64,000 nt of DNA from Sclerotinia nivalis (Eukaryota > Ascomycota > Leotiomycetes > Helotiales > Sclerotiniaceae), in assembly GCA_029531795.1 (NCBI GenBank), contig JAPEIS010000014.1, positions 434,001 through 498,000 on the forward strand, read 5' to 3'. A program made the position numbers and the translations under genes. This document shows positions 38,372 to 49,744 of the stretch, one piece after another (within the stretch, counting starts at the first letter, position 1; each line of letters begins with the position of its first letter). The notes under the pieces were generated by a model. The model ran no database searches. It was not told the origin of the DNA and saw nothing but the letters and a program-made list of their open reading frames with translations.

Positions 38372-39805
38372 TTAAAATCTAGCTTCTACTTTTTTCTCAA
38401 CATCACCCAAAGCCCAAGCACTAGAACTCGTCTTGCTCCTCACACTTGTAGCTTGTTGCTCTGTAAATCCCTTCGCCTCAATAGCCGGATTATAACCCAA
38501 TTTATTCTTCTTTCCAACTTCAGCTGAATCAACAGGAGTATTTGTCTTTCCGTCGGCACGCTTGTACACAGTAACCACAACTGCACCTCCCAATCCTAGG
38601 TTGTGCTGCAGAGCCACTCTTGTATCATCGATCAATCTGTTATTTGCCCATCCACGAAGATGCCAAACGAGTTCAGCACATTGTGCAATTCCTGATGCTC
38701 CTAATGGATGACCTTTTGAGATCAATCCGCCAGAGGGGTTGATGACCATCTTGCCTCCATATGTGATATCTCCAGCTCTAACCATCTCGTGGGCCTTTCC
38801 TGGCGGGGAAAGACCCAAGGCATCTATAACAATCATCTCATTAGCCGAGAAACAATCATGTAACTCACAGACTTTTACATCTGCTGGTGCAACTTTGGCT
38901 TCCTCCATGGCAATCTTTGCTGCATGTTTTGTCATCTCAAAACCCATAAGATCAATTGCGGATTTGGAAAATAGAGATGGAGCATCGGTGGCCATACATT
39001 GACCTGCGATCAAAATTGCTTGTTCTTTGAGATGTGGACGCGCATCGAGGAAGTCTTGAGAGACCAAAACTGCTGCAGCTCCTCCATCTGATGTAGGACA
39101 GCATTGTAATTTTGTGAGAGGTTCATGGATCATTGGAGCTTTCATAATTTGTTCGAGAGTATAAACATCTTGGAACTGGGAGTATGGGTTTCGTTGCGAA
39201 TGTTCGTGGTTGACTCGGGCGATTTCCGCGAAATCTTCATTCTTAGCACCATATCTGTTTGCAATGGGTTAGCCTGTTGTTATGCCATTCAATAGCATAA
39301 AGAGTTTATACTTTTCCATATATTCTCGACCTGCATTACCAAACATTTGTGCAGCTCCAGGCGCATTCGTGACACCTCTAGTAACTCGCATCATTTCACC
39401 AGTTGTGCCAGTCGGATTACTGCGATCATTCCAGAAACTTTGGAGCGAACCAGGATTCATCTTCTCAAATCCAACAACCAATATACAATCAGCACCTCCA
39501 TGACTAATAACATTTCTGGCCAAAGCCAATCCTGTCGAGCCGGTTGAACAGTTGTTATTTACATTGTAGATTGGGATTTTGGTCATTCCGAATTGATAGA
39601 AGACGCGCTGTCCGCAGGTCGAATCGCCATAGCAATAACATGCAACACCTTGATCAACATCATCGTAGTTGATTTGTGCATCAAGCATAGCCTTAATGCC
39701 TGCTTCGAATCCCAGTTCGGTGTAGTCGACTTTACCCCTAGGTTTGATGAACTTGGTCATACCAACACCGAGGACATAACACGGTTCATTGCGCTTAATA
39801 ACCAT
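38372..39805 (-). CDS. SCP-x type thiolase (3-ketoacyl-CoA thiolase-like), peroxisomal
   Basis: Exons are 39805-39312 and 39254-38372, giving 458 aa. It matches the thiolase domain of sterol carrier protein x, which cleaves 3-oxoacyl-CoAs, including branched ones. The reactive Cys lies in the NNNCSTGSTGLALARN block. The His-containing VINPSGGLISKGHPLGASG and the closing LQHNLGLGGAVVVTVYKR, which replaces the usual CxG loop, are hallmarks of the SCP-x/nonspecific lipid-transfer thiolase group. There is no SCP2 sterol-binding domain after the thiolase; a tail of about 60 residues ends KKVEARF. The tripeptide ARF at the very C-terminus is a known peroxisomal targeting signal variant (it is used by methylotrophic-yeast alcohol oxidase), so peroxisomal import is likely. 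The intron splits a Lys codon. Confidence 0.9.
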
Positions 39806-40890
39806 TGTGAAGAATTATGATAAGTGAGGGATTGCGGTCGTGGCTAATGTATTCTTAATTGTATCGAGGAAACTTATTGAAGTTGTAATACAGATAGATC
39901 ACTTGAGGGAAAATTAAAAGTGCTGTCCTGCGCCTTATCACATTCATATCTGGGGTAAACTTCGCGGGGAAACTACCGAGGCTCGGAAGTGGATTATTGC
40001 CGTCATATCCGGAGCTAAGAGAGCTAAAGACGGGAGTCTCAGAGTAGAGTAGTGCAACCTGTGCTTAGTCATCTTGTGATGGAGCTTTTTGATGTGCGGA
40101 TAACGACAAATGTTTTGATGTCAAGTAAATACTAGGTATATCTCAACCTCAATGCACATATTCCAGCTTGTTTCTTGCCTTTTAGTATAGGAATGGAATA
40201 TCCTTTGAAAGATGAAAGGGTCTGCCGAATGGGACTTTCACCGATACTCGATCCTCACAAAATGGGTTGTGTCGAGACCAGATGAAAGCCAAATTTACAA
40301 ATCCATCAATGACAATGTAGAATCTGTTTTTCTTCCCCTCCACAATCTCCCATACTGTGTTGGAAAAGCTTTTGTCTGCGGAGTTTATTATTCATTCAAT
40401 CAGATAGTTTTGATGCCGAATGCAACTTGTAAGCTTTGTTTACGTGGGAAATGGTAAATGCCGTGGCATTCAATTCTTTATCGCAATCCCCTCTCCGGCT
40501 CACACATATCATTCCTATACTGCAGTATACACCTACAAGTCTCAATTCCGGTATAAATAATGAGATTCGGTAAAGCTCCCTAGCTCAATAATTATGCTCC
40601 ACAATATAATCGTGCTTTGAGCCAAGCTTTGTAGGTTAACATTGATAACTTCGGGAAATAACTTCACCCACAAAGATCCCTTCCTGTTGAACCTGCAAAC
40701 AATCAATGATATGACTGGTGATAAGATGGATCTTTGTCCAGTTGCCAAGAACGCGGGGCATAAAGATGTTACCATCTATAGCATATATACCTTGAGCCAC
40801 TTTCATCCTTGAACTGTCCTCTACTCTATTTGTAATTCCTTTACTATCACACGTATTAATCCTCATTTTATCATCATCAAAACTTTCGCA
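39806..40890. other. Divergent promoter region between thiolase and M4 peptidase
   Basis: No supported gene. A tatatac sequence near 40784, about 100 nt before the peptidase start, could serve as its TATA element. The frame at 40212-40457 is not recognised. Confidence 0.45.
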
Positions 40891-42329
40891 ATGGCACACT
40901 TCTGCTCTATTGTGCCTCCACATGTTCTCAAACATATCGTGAATAGTCCTTTGACAATTCCACCTACTCTTGTCGCGGCTCAAAAAACGTATGACCATAT
41001 CTGTCGCCTTCATGATAAACGCGTTCAAGGAGACTATATCCATGATCAAGAATCTCAGGGTTTTGCTGCCGGTATAATCCCTCCCCACATATTTCAATCA
41101 GTCCTTGATTCAGAGGAGGCATCTACGGAAGAGAAAGAGCGTGCGAAGCATAACTTGGCATATATTGATCAATATCATGCTGCCCGGGCTGACCATACTG
41201 CAGAAGCCAGGACAACTACTCATCACGTCTACCGAAAGATCTATACTTCTGCAGGAACCAATGAAATGAAAAAAAAATTGGTCTTTGATGAACGTGCTAG
41301 GATACCCTTTGAAACCATGGATTGGGATGCCAAAAATGTATATGATTACTTTGAAAAGACCTATGAGTTTTACAACGAGGTATGTCAGATTGTGCATGGC
41401 TTTGTCTCTTTTTGTGCATAACCTCAACGAATAACTGACTCACATACTAGGTATTCAACCGCAACTCAATTGATGATAGAGGTCTTCACATGATTGGAAG
41501 CATTCATTATGATGACCAGCCCGGCCCACCTGGCTATAATAATGCATTTTGGAATGGAAGGGTGAGTTACCCAATACCGTAGTTTGTTGCAGAAAAAAAA
41601 ATATGTTCAGACATTTGGCTATCTTTGTGACTTGAACTCGTCCTCAAATGCTTCTGAGTACACCGTGTCTGACACATCTAGTAGGAAATGGGCTTTGGCG
41701 ATGGAGACGGCGATTTGTTCACCAACTTTACAGATAATATCGATATCATAGGACATGAACTCACACATGGCGTCGTCCAATTGACAGCAGATCTCGAATA
41801 TTACTTTCAATCCGGAGCCCTCAATGAGTCCATCTCCGATGTCTTTGGTAGCATGATTAAACAATACCATTCCGAAACCCTTGCAAAAGATGCAGACTGG
41901 CTCATTGGCGAAGGGATTTTCCATCCCTCCGTGGACAATTCCCCAGCTCTTCGCAGTATGAAGAGTCCAGGTTGTGCTTATGACAACCCGAAAATCGGCA
42001 GGGATCCACAGCCCGCAACAATGGATGGCTATCAGGACCTACAGAAAGAGGATGATGGCGGTGGAGTTCATATCAACTCCGGTATTCCTAACCATGCTTT
42101 CTACCTCGCAAGTGTGGCGTTGGGAGGATATAGTTGGGAGAAAGCTGGCAAGATCTGGTACGCGGCTCTTACTGATCGGGCTCTTCGGTCCGTTGATAGC
42201 AAGGATGCGTTCAAGGTGTTTGCCGATTTGACGGTCAAACATGCAGGGGCTTTTGATAAGGATACTCAGGAGAAAGTCAGAAAAGCTTGGATTGATGTCA
42301 AGGTTTTGGATGGAAAGGATGAGCTTTAA
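40891..42329 (+). CDS. Thermolysin-family (M4) metallopeptidase, protealysin-like
   Basis: Exons are 40891-41379, 41451-41561 and 41685-42329, giving 414 aa. Zinc ligands and catalytic residues are present: HELTH at about 224-228, the third ligand in GALNESISDVFG (Glu about 248) and VHINSG with the catalytic His about 329. FWNGREMGFGDGDGDLF, the block just before the zinc site, is restored only by splicing out a 123-nt intron at 41562-41684. There is no signal peptide. The N-terminus carries the short protealysin-type propeptide motif, here seen twice: CSIVPPHVLKHIV at about 5-17 and IIPPHIFQSVLD around 57-68. Protealysins are bacterial and a few fungi carry them, so ancient transfer from bacteria is likely. 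The enzyme probably processes itself and acts inside the cell or after non-classical release; that role is inferred. Confidence 0.9.
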
Positions 42330-43941
42330 ATGGGTCGCTTTTGGCTACTGGTTTCAATTCCGTGCTGGCTAATTATGCCTTTTTTGTCTGTTTGACTCGG
42401 AGAGATTAGGATAATCATGTTTGTTTTGATGTTCCATTCTCGTAATCACTCATTGAAAACTTCGAGGTATCTTTTGAAATTGCAATAACAACTACATGCA
42501 ATGCAATGATGTTCTCATACTTTGACTTTATCTGCTGTGACTTGACCTCCTTCTTGCCTCTCTCCTCTAGTTGGCCCCATATTTATTCTCATTATTTAAC
42601 CTCAATCGTCTCAATATGTCCACTTCATTCTAGTTCCCAATTCCCCATGACCGTAGATCGAGCATTCCGCTCTACGTCTCTTCTCGCATGACTTCGCCAA
42701 TGTATAAATTAGTCGTTTTGAAACTATATATCTTTGAACGAAGTGCTCCTATAATTGACCAAGTATGTACAGGTGGGCTTTTTGTATCACAGAATTTCGA
42801 TATAGCGAGTTCACGGAATGTTGAGGATGACTAGGGATGATAGGATGGGGAAAGACAAGGTTTTGCGAGTTTATGCTGGGTTCTTTGGGAGACGGGCTGG
42901 AGTCGCGTCACGGCGGACTGTTCGGTGAGATATAGACTGTGCCCAGGAACTTGAGTTATTGATTTCCAAGATTGGGATAGAAAGTAGATCACACAATAGG
43001 AAGGATTAGCTGGTGATCACCCATCTATCATTATCATTATTATTAATTTACAGATCTATGTAATCATATACGATAGAACAGATTAAATATGAAGGCCCGC
43101 AAAAGTCTCACGAAACAACCATCGCGCCTTCGAAACATACATACCCAGGAAATCCAAGTAGAGAGATTATGAAAGAAATATACAGAGGCTCTTCATCATC
43201 ATGTCCGAACTTCGAATTCTTGGATTAGGAAGTGTATACGATTCCTAAAGATAGCAAAACAGTAATAGCTCGAACCTGCGTAAATTTTCGTCCTTCGTGG
43301 TGATATCCTCGGAAAATGGGAAACGAGAGGTTAAATGTCGTTTGAGGAATAGTCGATACGGGGCGGAGTAGTGGGTTTTACATTGGAGAGGGTTCAAGAT
43401 TAGAATATAGTGAATTTTTTGTTAAAATGTATTTGATTGAGCTTTCGGTATGTTCATTTTATTGTGCATCGCGAGTTTCACCTCAAATCGAAAAAGTAGA
43501 AATTTCTACCTGTTCTAATTTTACAATAAACAAAATGAAAAGTAAATATAATGAATTTATTAATTAAAGATATATCTAAACTGAAGAGTTTTCGAAAATT
43601 GAAATTATAATAATTGAGATTCAAAAAAATGAATTTAAGATATAATACTATATATTTCATACCACCGACTTCACCCAATTAAAAACAACCACAACCCCTA
43701 TAAGAATTCAAGCTTTTGATAGGCTACTCATGCTTCTCAATCAAAGGATCGTATATCAGGGGATAGGTAGTTCAACTATACCCATTATCTAGTAAACAAT
43801 GGAGCTTGATTCGGGGAAGCTGCGGCACAGCATATGAAATATGGCACAGCAATGCAAGGAAAGCCAACAACACCCACAGAGTCAAAAGTATTATTCAATC
43901 CTGCTTGTTATCTTTCCTCGTTGTTCTCAAATCAATTCATC
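42330..43941. other. Intergenic upstream of the disrupted GMC gene
   Basis: No gene supported. The part from about 43430 to 43670 is strongly AT-rich and contains a 14-bp perfect palindrome, gtagaaatttctac, at about 43490-43510. An in-frame ATG at 43834 exists upstream of the chosen GMC start. Confidence 0.45.
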
Positions 43942-45406
43942 ATGTGGTGGCCATTTAGTAAAAAGTATCCTGAGCGTCACCCGGAACATGCCAATGGTCA
44001 GGTGTACGATTATATCGTGATTGGAGGTATTTCTCTCTACATTAACTAACAATCTATACCTTCGTATCATGAGTTTCTGGTCCTTAGCTAAAAATTTCTC
44101 AAATCGAAAGGCGGTACAGCTGGATGTGCTTTGACTTCACGATTGAGTGAAGATCCAAATGTCTCCGTCCTCCTCATTGAGCGCGGGCCAGCAAACGACA
44201 ACTTCATGTCCCGTATACCCATTGTCTCCTCGAACATTCTACGCGCTGATGGGGGTGCCTCGAGCTGGAAATGCGAGCCGATGAAATATTGTGATGATCG
44301 TCAAAGCTTAGCTTTCTGCGGGGAAGTCATGGGTGGAGGCTCTCGGATCAACAGTATGGTGTACACTCGTGGCACTGCTGCGGACTATGATTCCTGGGCG
44401 CAGCTAGGTCATCCAGATTGGAGTTATGAAAATCTCTTGCCTTATTTTATGAAAAGCGAAACTTTGCTGGGCTCGCAAAAGTCGGACTTTCGCGGGGATT
44501 CTGGTGTGTATCATCGAATAATCGTTATCCACTTCATTGGCGGCCGCTGACTGTAGTACAGGGCCATGGATTACTCAAACGTTTCCATCTCATACTTGGG
44601 CGTTCAAAGCTTATCGAGTGTAAGTATATCTTCATGTCTATATTCCTAAGTAGCGTTTGCGTAGATCATCAAAGCTTACTTTTCATAGCTTTTCGGACGC
44701 CGCTAGAGCTCTAGGCTTTCTTCAGATTGATGATCCAAATACTCCTGATGCCAAAGTTGATGGAATTGTAACCGTTTATTCAACAGTGAACGAGAGAAGA
44801 CAGAGGGTATCTACTTTCGACGCTTTTCTTCCTCGGGAAACGGCCCTGAAACGAGAGAAAAATTTGACAATTTGCACTAATACGATTTCATCACGAATCA
44901 CGTTCTCCGAAGAAGGCGGGATTCCACGTACCGATAAGGTCTTCTTCAAACTTGCCGATTCGAAATCTGATAAAATCTACTCCGCAAAAGTCAACAGAGA
45001 AGTTATTGTGTGCTCAGGATCTTTGGGCTCACCTCAAGTTTTAATGCTCAGGTATACTACCACTTCTCGGTTTTCCAGTATACATTAAAAAGTCAAAAGT
45101 GCTAACAAATGTGTTTTACAGTGGAATTGGACCTCGAAAACATTTAGAAGAACTTGGAATCAAGGTCACTCATGATCTACCGGGTGTTGGATCCAAACTA
45201 GTCCGGTGCCAATTCTCTTATTGTGTGCCCAACAGAAGAATAAATCGTGCTAACACTTCAATAGAGTGATCACCATGGTATTCCAATTGAATAGAAAGTT
45301 CCAGTCAAAGAATCACTCACTAGATTGGTGATACACCCTATTCTAGGCGTACTGGAATTTTTCAAATATGTATTTTTCCGTGCCGGTATTCTCAGTATGC
45401 CCATAA

Positions 45407-45419
45407 ACAACATAACCTT
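45407..45419 (+). repeat. Left target-site duplication of the LINE
   Basis: The 13-mer acaacataacctt is present here and identically at 52238-52250, bounding the inserted element. It lies in codons for NNITL of the GMC protein. Confidence 0.93.
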
Positions 45420-46010
45420 GATTAAATTAACGTCTACACTGAGTCTAAGACTATCTAAGACGGCTAGAGGCTCTTACGAACCCCTAACAGATAATATAAT
45501 GAAGGTAAGCTGGCTTATAGACCTGACTAAGTACATGATTTAAATGATTGAAATAAACTCAATCTTTTGAGTTGAATAAGGGAAGTGAAAACTAATCCTG
45601 AGGAATAATCCCGCCCTACAAACGCTAAAGTATATTATAGAGATAACAAAAGAAATAATATTTATTTAAAATTGTAGAAGGATTTACACCCTTCTTTCAA
45701 TTTCATCATTCGTCTCTTCCCCTACTCCTTTTGCTCCTTCTGCTTCTCTTGCTTCTACCTCTCCTCCTTCTCTTTATATTCGTTTGAAATACCATAATCT
45801 AATAGCTATTCTTGTTGTATCGATAAACTCGAAGATTTTGATTGTTCCTGCTTTGGTATAAAGTAGGTATTTCATAATGAATCTGGACAATGAGTTATTT
45901 TCTTTGAATTTTCTTTTTGCTTTCTTATATAAAGGACAATTGAGTAATAAATGATCAAGAATTTTTTCTTTTCCATATCTACATTTATCATTTGCCGAGA
46001 TTCCAAAGTG

Positions 46011-49000
46011 TTATAAATATAATTTGAAGTATCCGTAACCAATCTTTAATTGGAAAAAGATATTGATGATATTTCTTTTGATATTCCCTGGGATACCGAT
46101 TTTTGAGCTGGTTTTCCAAGAGTAAGTTTTTGCATATAATAATGATGATTGTCGAAGGTTGTTTGTATTGAAAAGGATAATCCAATCTTCAGATTTCGTT
46201 TTTTTGATATCTATTCTTAATAAGGCAAAGCTAGTTTCGTTCGACGATGATCTTAGTCTTGTAACTTCTTTTGCAAAAACATCAGCTAATTCGTTTCCTT
46301 TCATCGAGGTATACCCAGAAATTCAATTGAAGAAGATCTCGGCTCCTTTCCTTATAAAAATTTCTATGGCCTTGATTGCTCTGATTTAGTATATTTGACC
46401 AAGAACATCCGAAGGTATTTTCAATCGGTAAAGTCCGGCCTGATTATCAAAGTAGATCTTGAATTTCTGGCCTGATTGAACTATGGAACTTACATATTCG
46501 ATTGCTCTTGTGACTCCAAGAAATTCATTATTATATACTAATTGATTTATACCAATATTGAGTGTTTCTTTGTGAAGAACTTGATCGCTAGCCGAAATAG
46601 CAACGATCCCGATTCCTACTCCTATCCTTTTCAAGGTTGACAAAGCATTTGTATATATAACGATGATGTTTTTGCTTCTATATTTGAAAGCTAGATTGTA
46701 TATAATTGCAGCATCTTCCTTAGATAGTTTGCTGATATTGACTTTGTATAGAATATCCCTTTTCCAAGGGGGGAAATGAAAGTGATCAATTTTTTCTAAA
46801 ACAAGGGAATCGTATTCTTCTTTGATTGAATTATTGATTCTTTCGAATTGAATAGGTTTTGGATACTTTCTTTGTAGAGTAGAAATCGCATCCTGATTCT
46901 CCTTTTCAGCAACCAACTTCGATATAATTTGATTGATTGGATGTGATCGGGAGATTTTTAATAATCTGAAAGCATATTGCTTTATTCCAACATTTAATCT
47001 AACTTTTGGAGGGCAAAGAACTGCTTTTACTTCCATTGATTTGATAAATGAGATTTTGAAGACCCCTAGAATCTTGCGAAAAGTTAGGTTCTGAATTGAT
47101 TAAAGAGTTTTCTTGAATTGAATTTAACCTTTTCACCAAATGATAGAATTGTAATCAACTATACTGGTCACGCAAGCCATATATAATTATCTCATGGCTT
47201 TGGAACTAAATCCTTTTTTAGTATTAGTTAGCCTAACTATTCGATAAAATGAAGTTTTGGCTTGAGTAGTTCTAATTATAATATATTGTTTGAAGCTAAG
47301 GCCAGGATCGAACTATACATTCAATCATCTGATTAGTATTGAAGGTTGAATAATCTCGAGATTGGATAGCTTAATCGGAGTATCTTTTATATATTTGGAT
47401 ATGGAGAAATGTATTAGCTTTGTTTTTGCTAAATCGAATTGGATAGTGTTTTTCTTATCAAGAGTATAAATATTTGTAATTGCTTTTTCAAAAATGAGAA
47501 TATTCTTTTTCCAATTGGTAGAATGAGTGATCAAGGTTATATTATCAATATATGAAAAAAATCCAATTGAGTTCGATTGAAAAAGATCTCGAATATAGAT
47601 TAAAAAGAGAATTGGTGATATAAGACTTTCTTAAAGGATTCCAGTATTGATTAGTTTGAACGATTTTATTTGAATATCGAATACGAGTTTGAGTAATCTT
47701 TCTTTCAGAAATAATGAGATCCAAATTATAAGATTAATTGAAAGATGTAACTTCTTGTAGATATCTAAAAATCGGTTTTTAGATATATAATCGAAAACTC
47801 CTTTAATATCCAAAAAGAGAATTGAGGTTTTCTTTTGAATCCTTGAATTTCTTTTGATTTCTGTAGTAAGTAGAAGAATTATATCAATTGCTGATTTCTT
47901 TTGTTTGTTATCTATTTGAGAGTAATGAAGCAATTTCGTTGTTTCAATTAGATAATTAAATCTTTGAATTAGGATTCTTTTGTTTATCTTGTCTAAACAG
48001 TTGAGAAAAGTAATAACTCTGTATACTTTTGGAATAGAATAGTCTGGTTTTGAGGGTTTCTTGAGTATAATTTCTGTAGCTTGTTTCCAATAAGAAAAAT
48101 GATATTCGAGATTAATTAAATTGCTGAATAAAATAAAGAAAGTTGTAAGGATTGCTTTGTAAACTTGGATAATGATTTCCTGAATAATTCCGTTTAGATT
48201 AGAAATCTTTCCTTTTATCTTGATTAAACAAACATTAAAAAGTTCATTTTCAATAAATTTGGGCTAATTCCATTTGTTCGATTGTTTGTACCCTTTCTAT
48301 ATAGGTGTTGGGGTAATTGGGGGGGGAGGGAACAAGGTTGATTTGAATATCGAACATTTTCCTTCGAATGAGCTTTCGAATTGAGAAGGACTGGAACGGA
48401 TATTCGGGATCCTTTCAGTTTGAAGATCTTTTGTGTAGGATATTGTTTTGAAAATCGTTTGAGTATCCTCCTTTTCAAGAAATTCATTCCAATGATTCTT
48501 TTTAGTTGTTTTGATAACTTGAAAGTAATGATTTCTTATCGATTGGTAGATCTTTTTGAATATATCGTTTTCGGGGTATTGTTTGGAGGTATCGTAAGCC
48601 GATACGAGACGTTTCCGAAGGGCTTTCAATTCAATAGATCATCAAGGCTTCGCTTTCTTGGTTGTTTTGAGTTTCGGAATACTAGCTTTCGTTGATCTAA
48701 TAATGATTTGAATGAATTCTTTAGTAGCTTTGTTGAGTGTTTTTATTAGTTGGTTTTGATCATTCAGGGTATCAAAGGAATCGGATTCTAGAGTAGAAAG
48801 ATCGAGGTAATCCTTGGAGTTCAGGATTATGGATGTCGAAATTTCTGTTTTGAATATTGAGATGAATTTATTCCAATCTGCTCGCTTTATATTGTATCTT
48901 GATAATAGGATTTGTTGTATAGAAAGTGATATACCTTTCACTTCGAATATAACCCCTAAATAATCTAATTCAAGATCAGGGAGAACTTGTCAATCAAGTA

Positions 49001-49640
49001 TATTAAGTGATATGGCTTCTGTAGTTAAAGTGAGATCTAGTACACTTGGGTTTATTATATTCATTCGATAAAATATACTAATACCTGGTTCATTCATAAT
49101 TGTAAGGTTATAATCTTCAAACCATTCAGCTAATTGATCAGCGTTTGAACTTTTGTTCGAAAAAGGGCCCCACTATGGATGATGGGAATTGAAATCTCCG
49201 ATAAGGATGGTATAATGAGAAAGAGAGGTATTGAAAAGGTATCGTTCAATGGTATATCCTTTTTCTTTCGCTTGATCGACTTCGTTGTAGATATTTAGAA
49301 GTTGGATTATATGATTTCCCTCTGAAATATCGATAATTTGTATATCAGAATCTTTTGAGGAATCGGGAGCTAAAGCAATTAATGGCTTGAAGCTTTTCGA
49401 GATATAAGTTAAGGTACGGGGATGGAGGTTTGAAGAATAATTTGGGAAGAATTGAGTAAAACTGGAATATGTAATCGATCTAATAGACGAATAATCTTTC
49501 TCAGGATTTGAAAGGATCTATAGTTCTTGAATGAGTATTAGATCAATATTAAGTTCTAAAACCAATTGAAAAGCACTCTTAATAGTTTGAGGATTTTTAT
49601 TTAAATTAATTTGAAGGATACAAATATTGTTGTATAATAT
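46011..49640 (-). pseudogene. LINE ORF2: endonuclease, reverse transcriptase, RNase H (inactivated)
   Basis: One reading frame can be followed over the whole length without a frameshift. The endonuclease part shows ILIGDFNSHHP-stop-WG, then LDLTLTTEAISLNILD. The reverse transcriptase part shows LFLDIKGVFDYIS (motif A), the ILxESLISPILFLIYI block and SYIDNITLI, where the second catalytic Asp of YxDD is Asn. The RNase H part begins IVIYTNALS (expected YTDAS, again Asp to Asn), then WVSGYTSMKGNELADVFAKE. Stops at 49518-49520, 49173-49175, 48990-48992, 48642-48644, 48639-48641, 47631-47633, 47313-47315, 47187-47189 and 46386-46388 fall at expected Trp, Arg or Gln positions (TGG to TAG/TGA, CGA to TGA, CAA to TAA). 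The start codon was not located. Confidence 0.88.
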
Positions 49641-49744
49641 TAATTAAATTTCTTTATAGTTGTTTGATATATTTCATAGATTTTCGAGTTTGCTTTATAC
49701 TCTCCTTAACAATTGACGCATTTAATTACAAGATATTGGTATGG

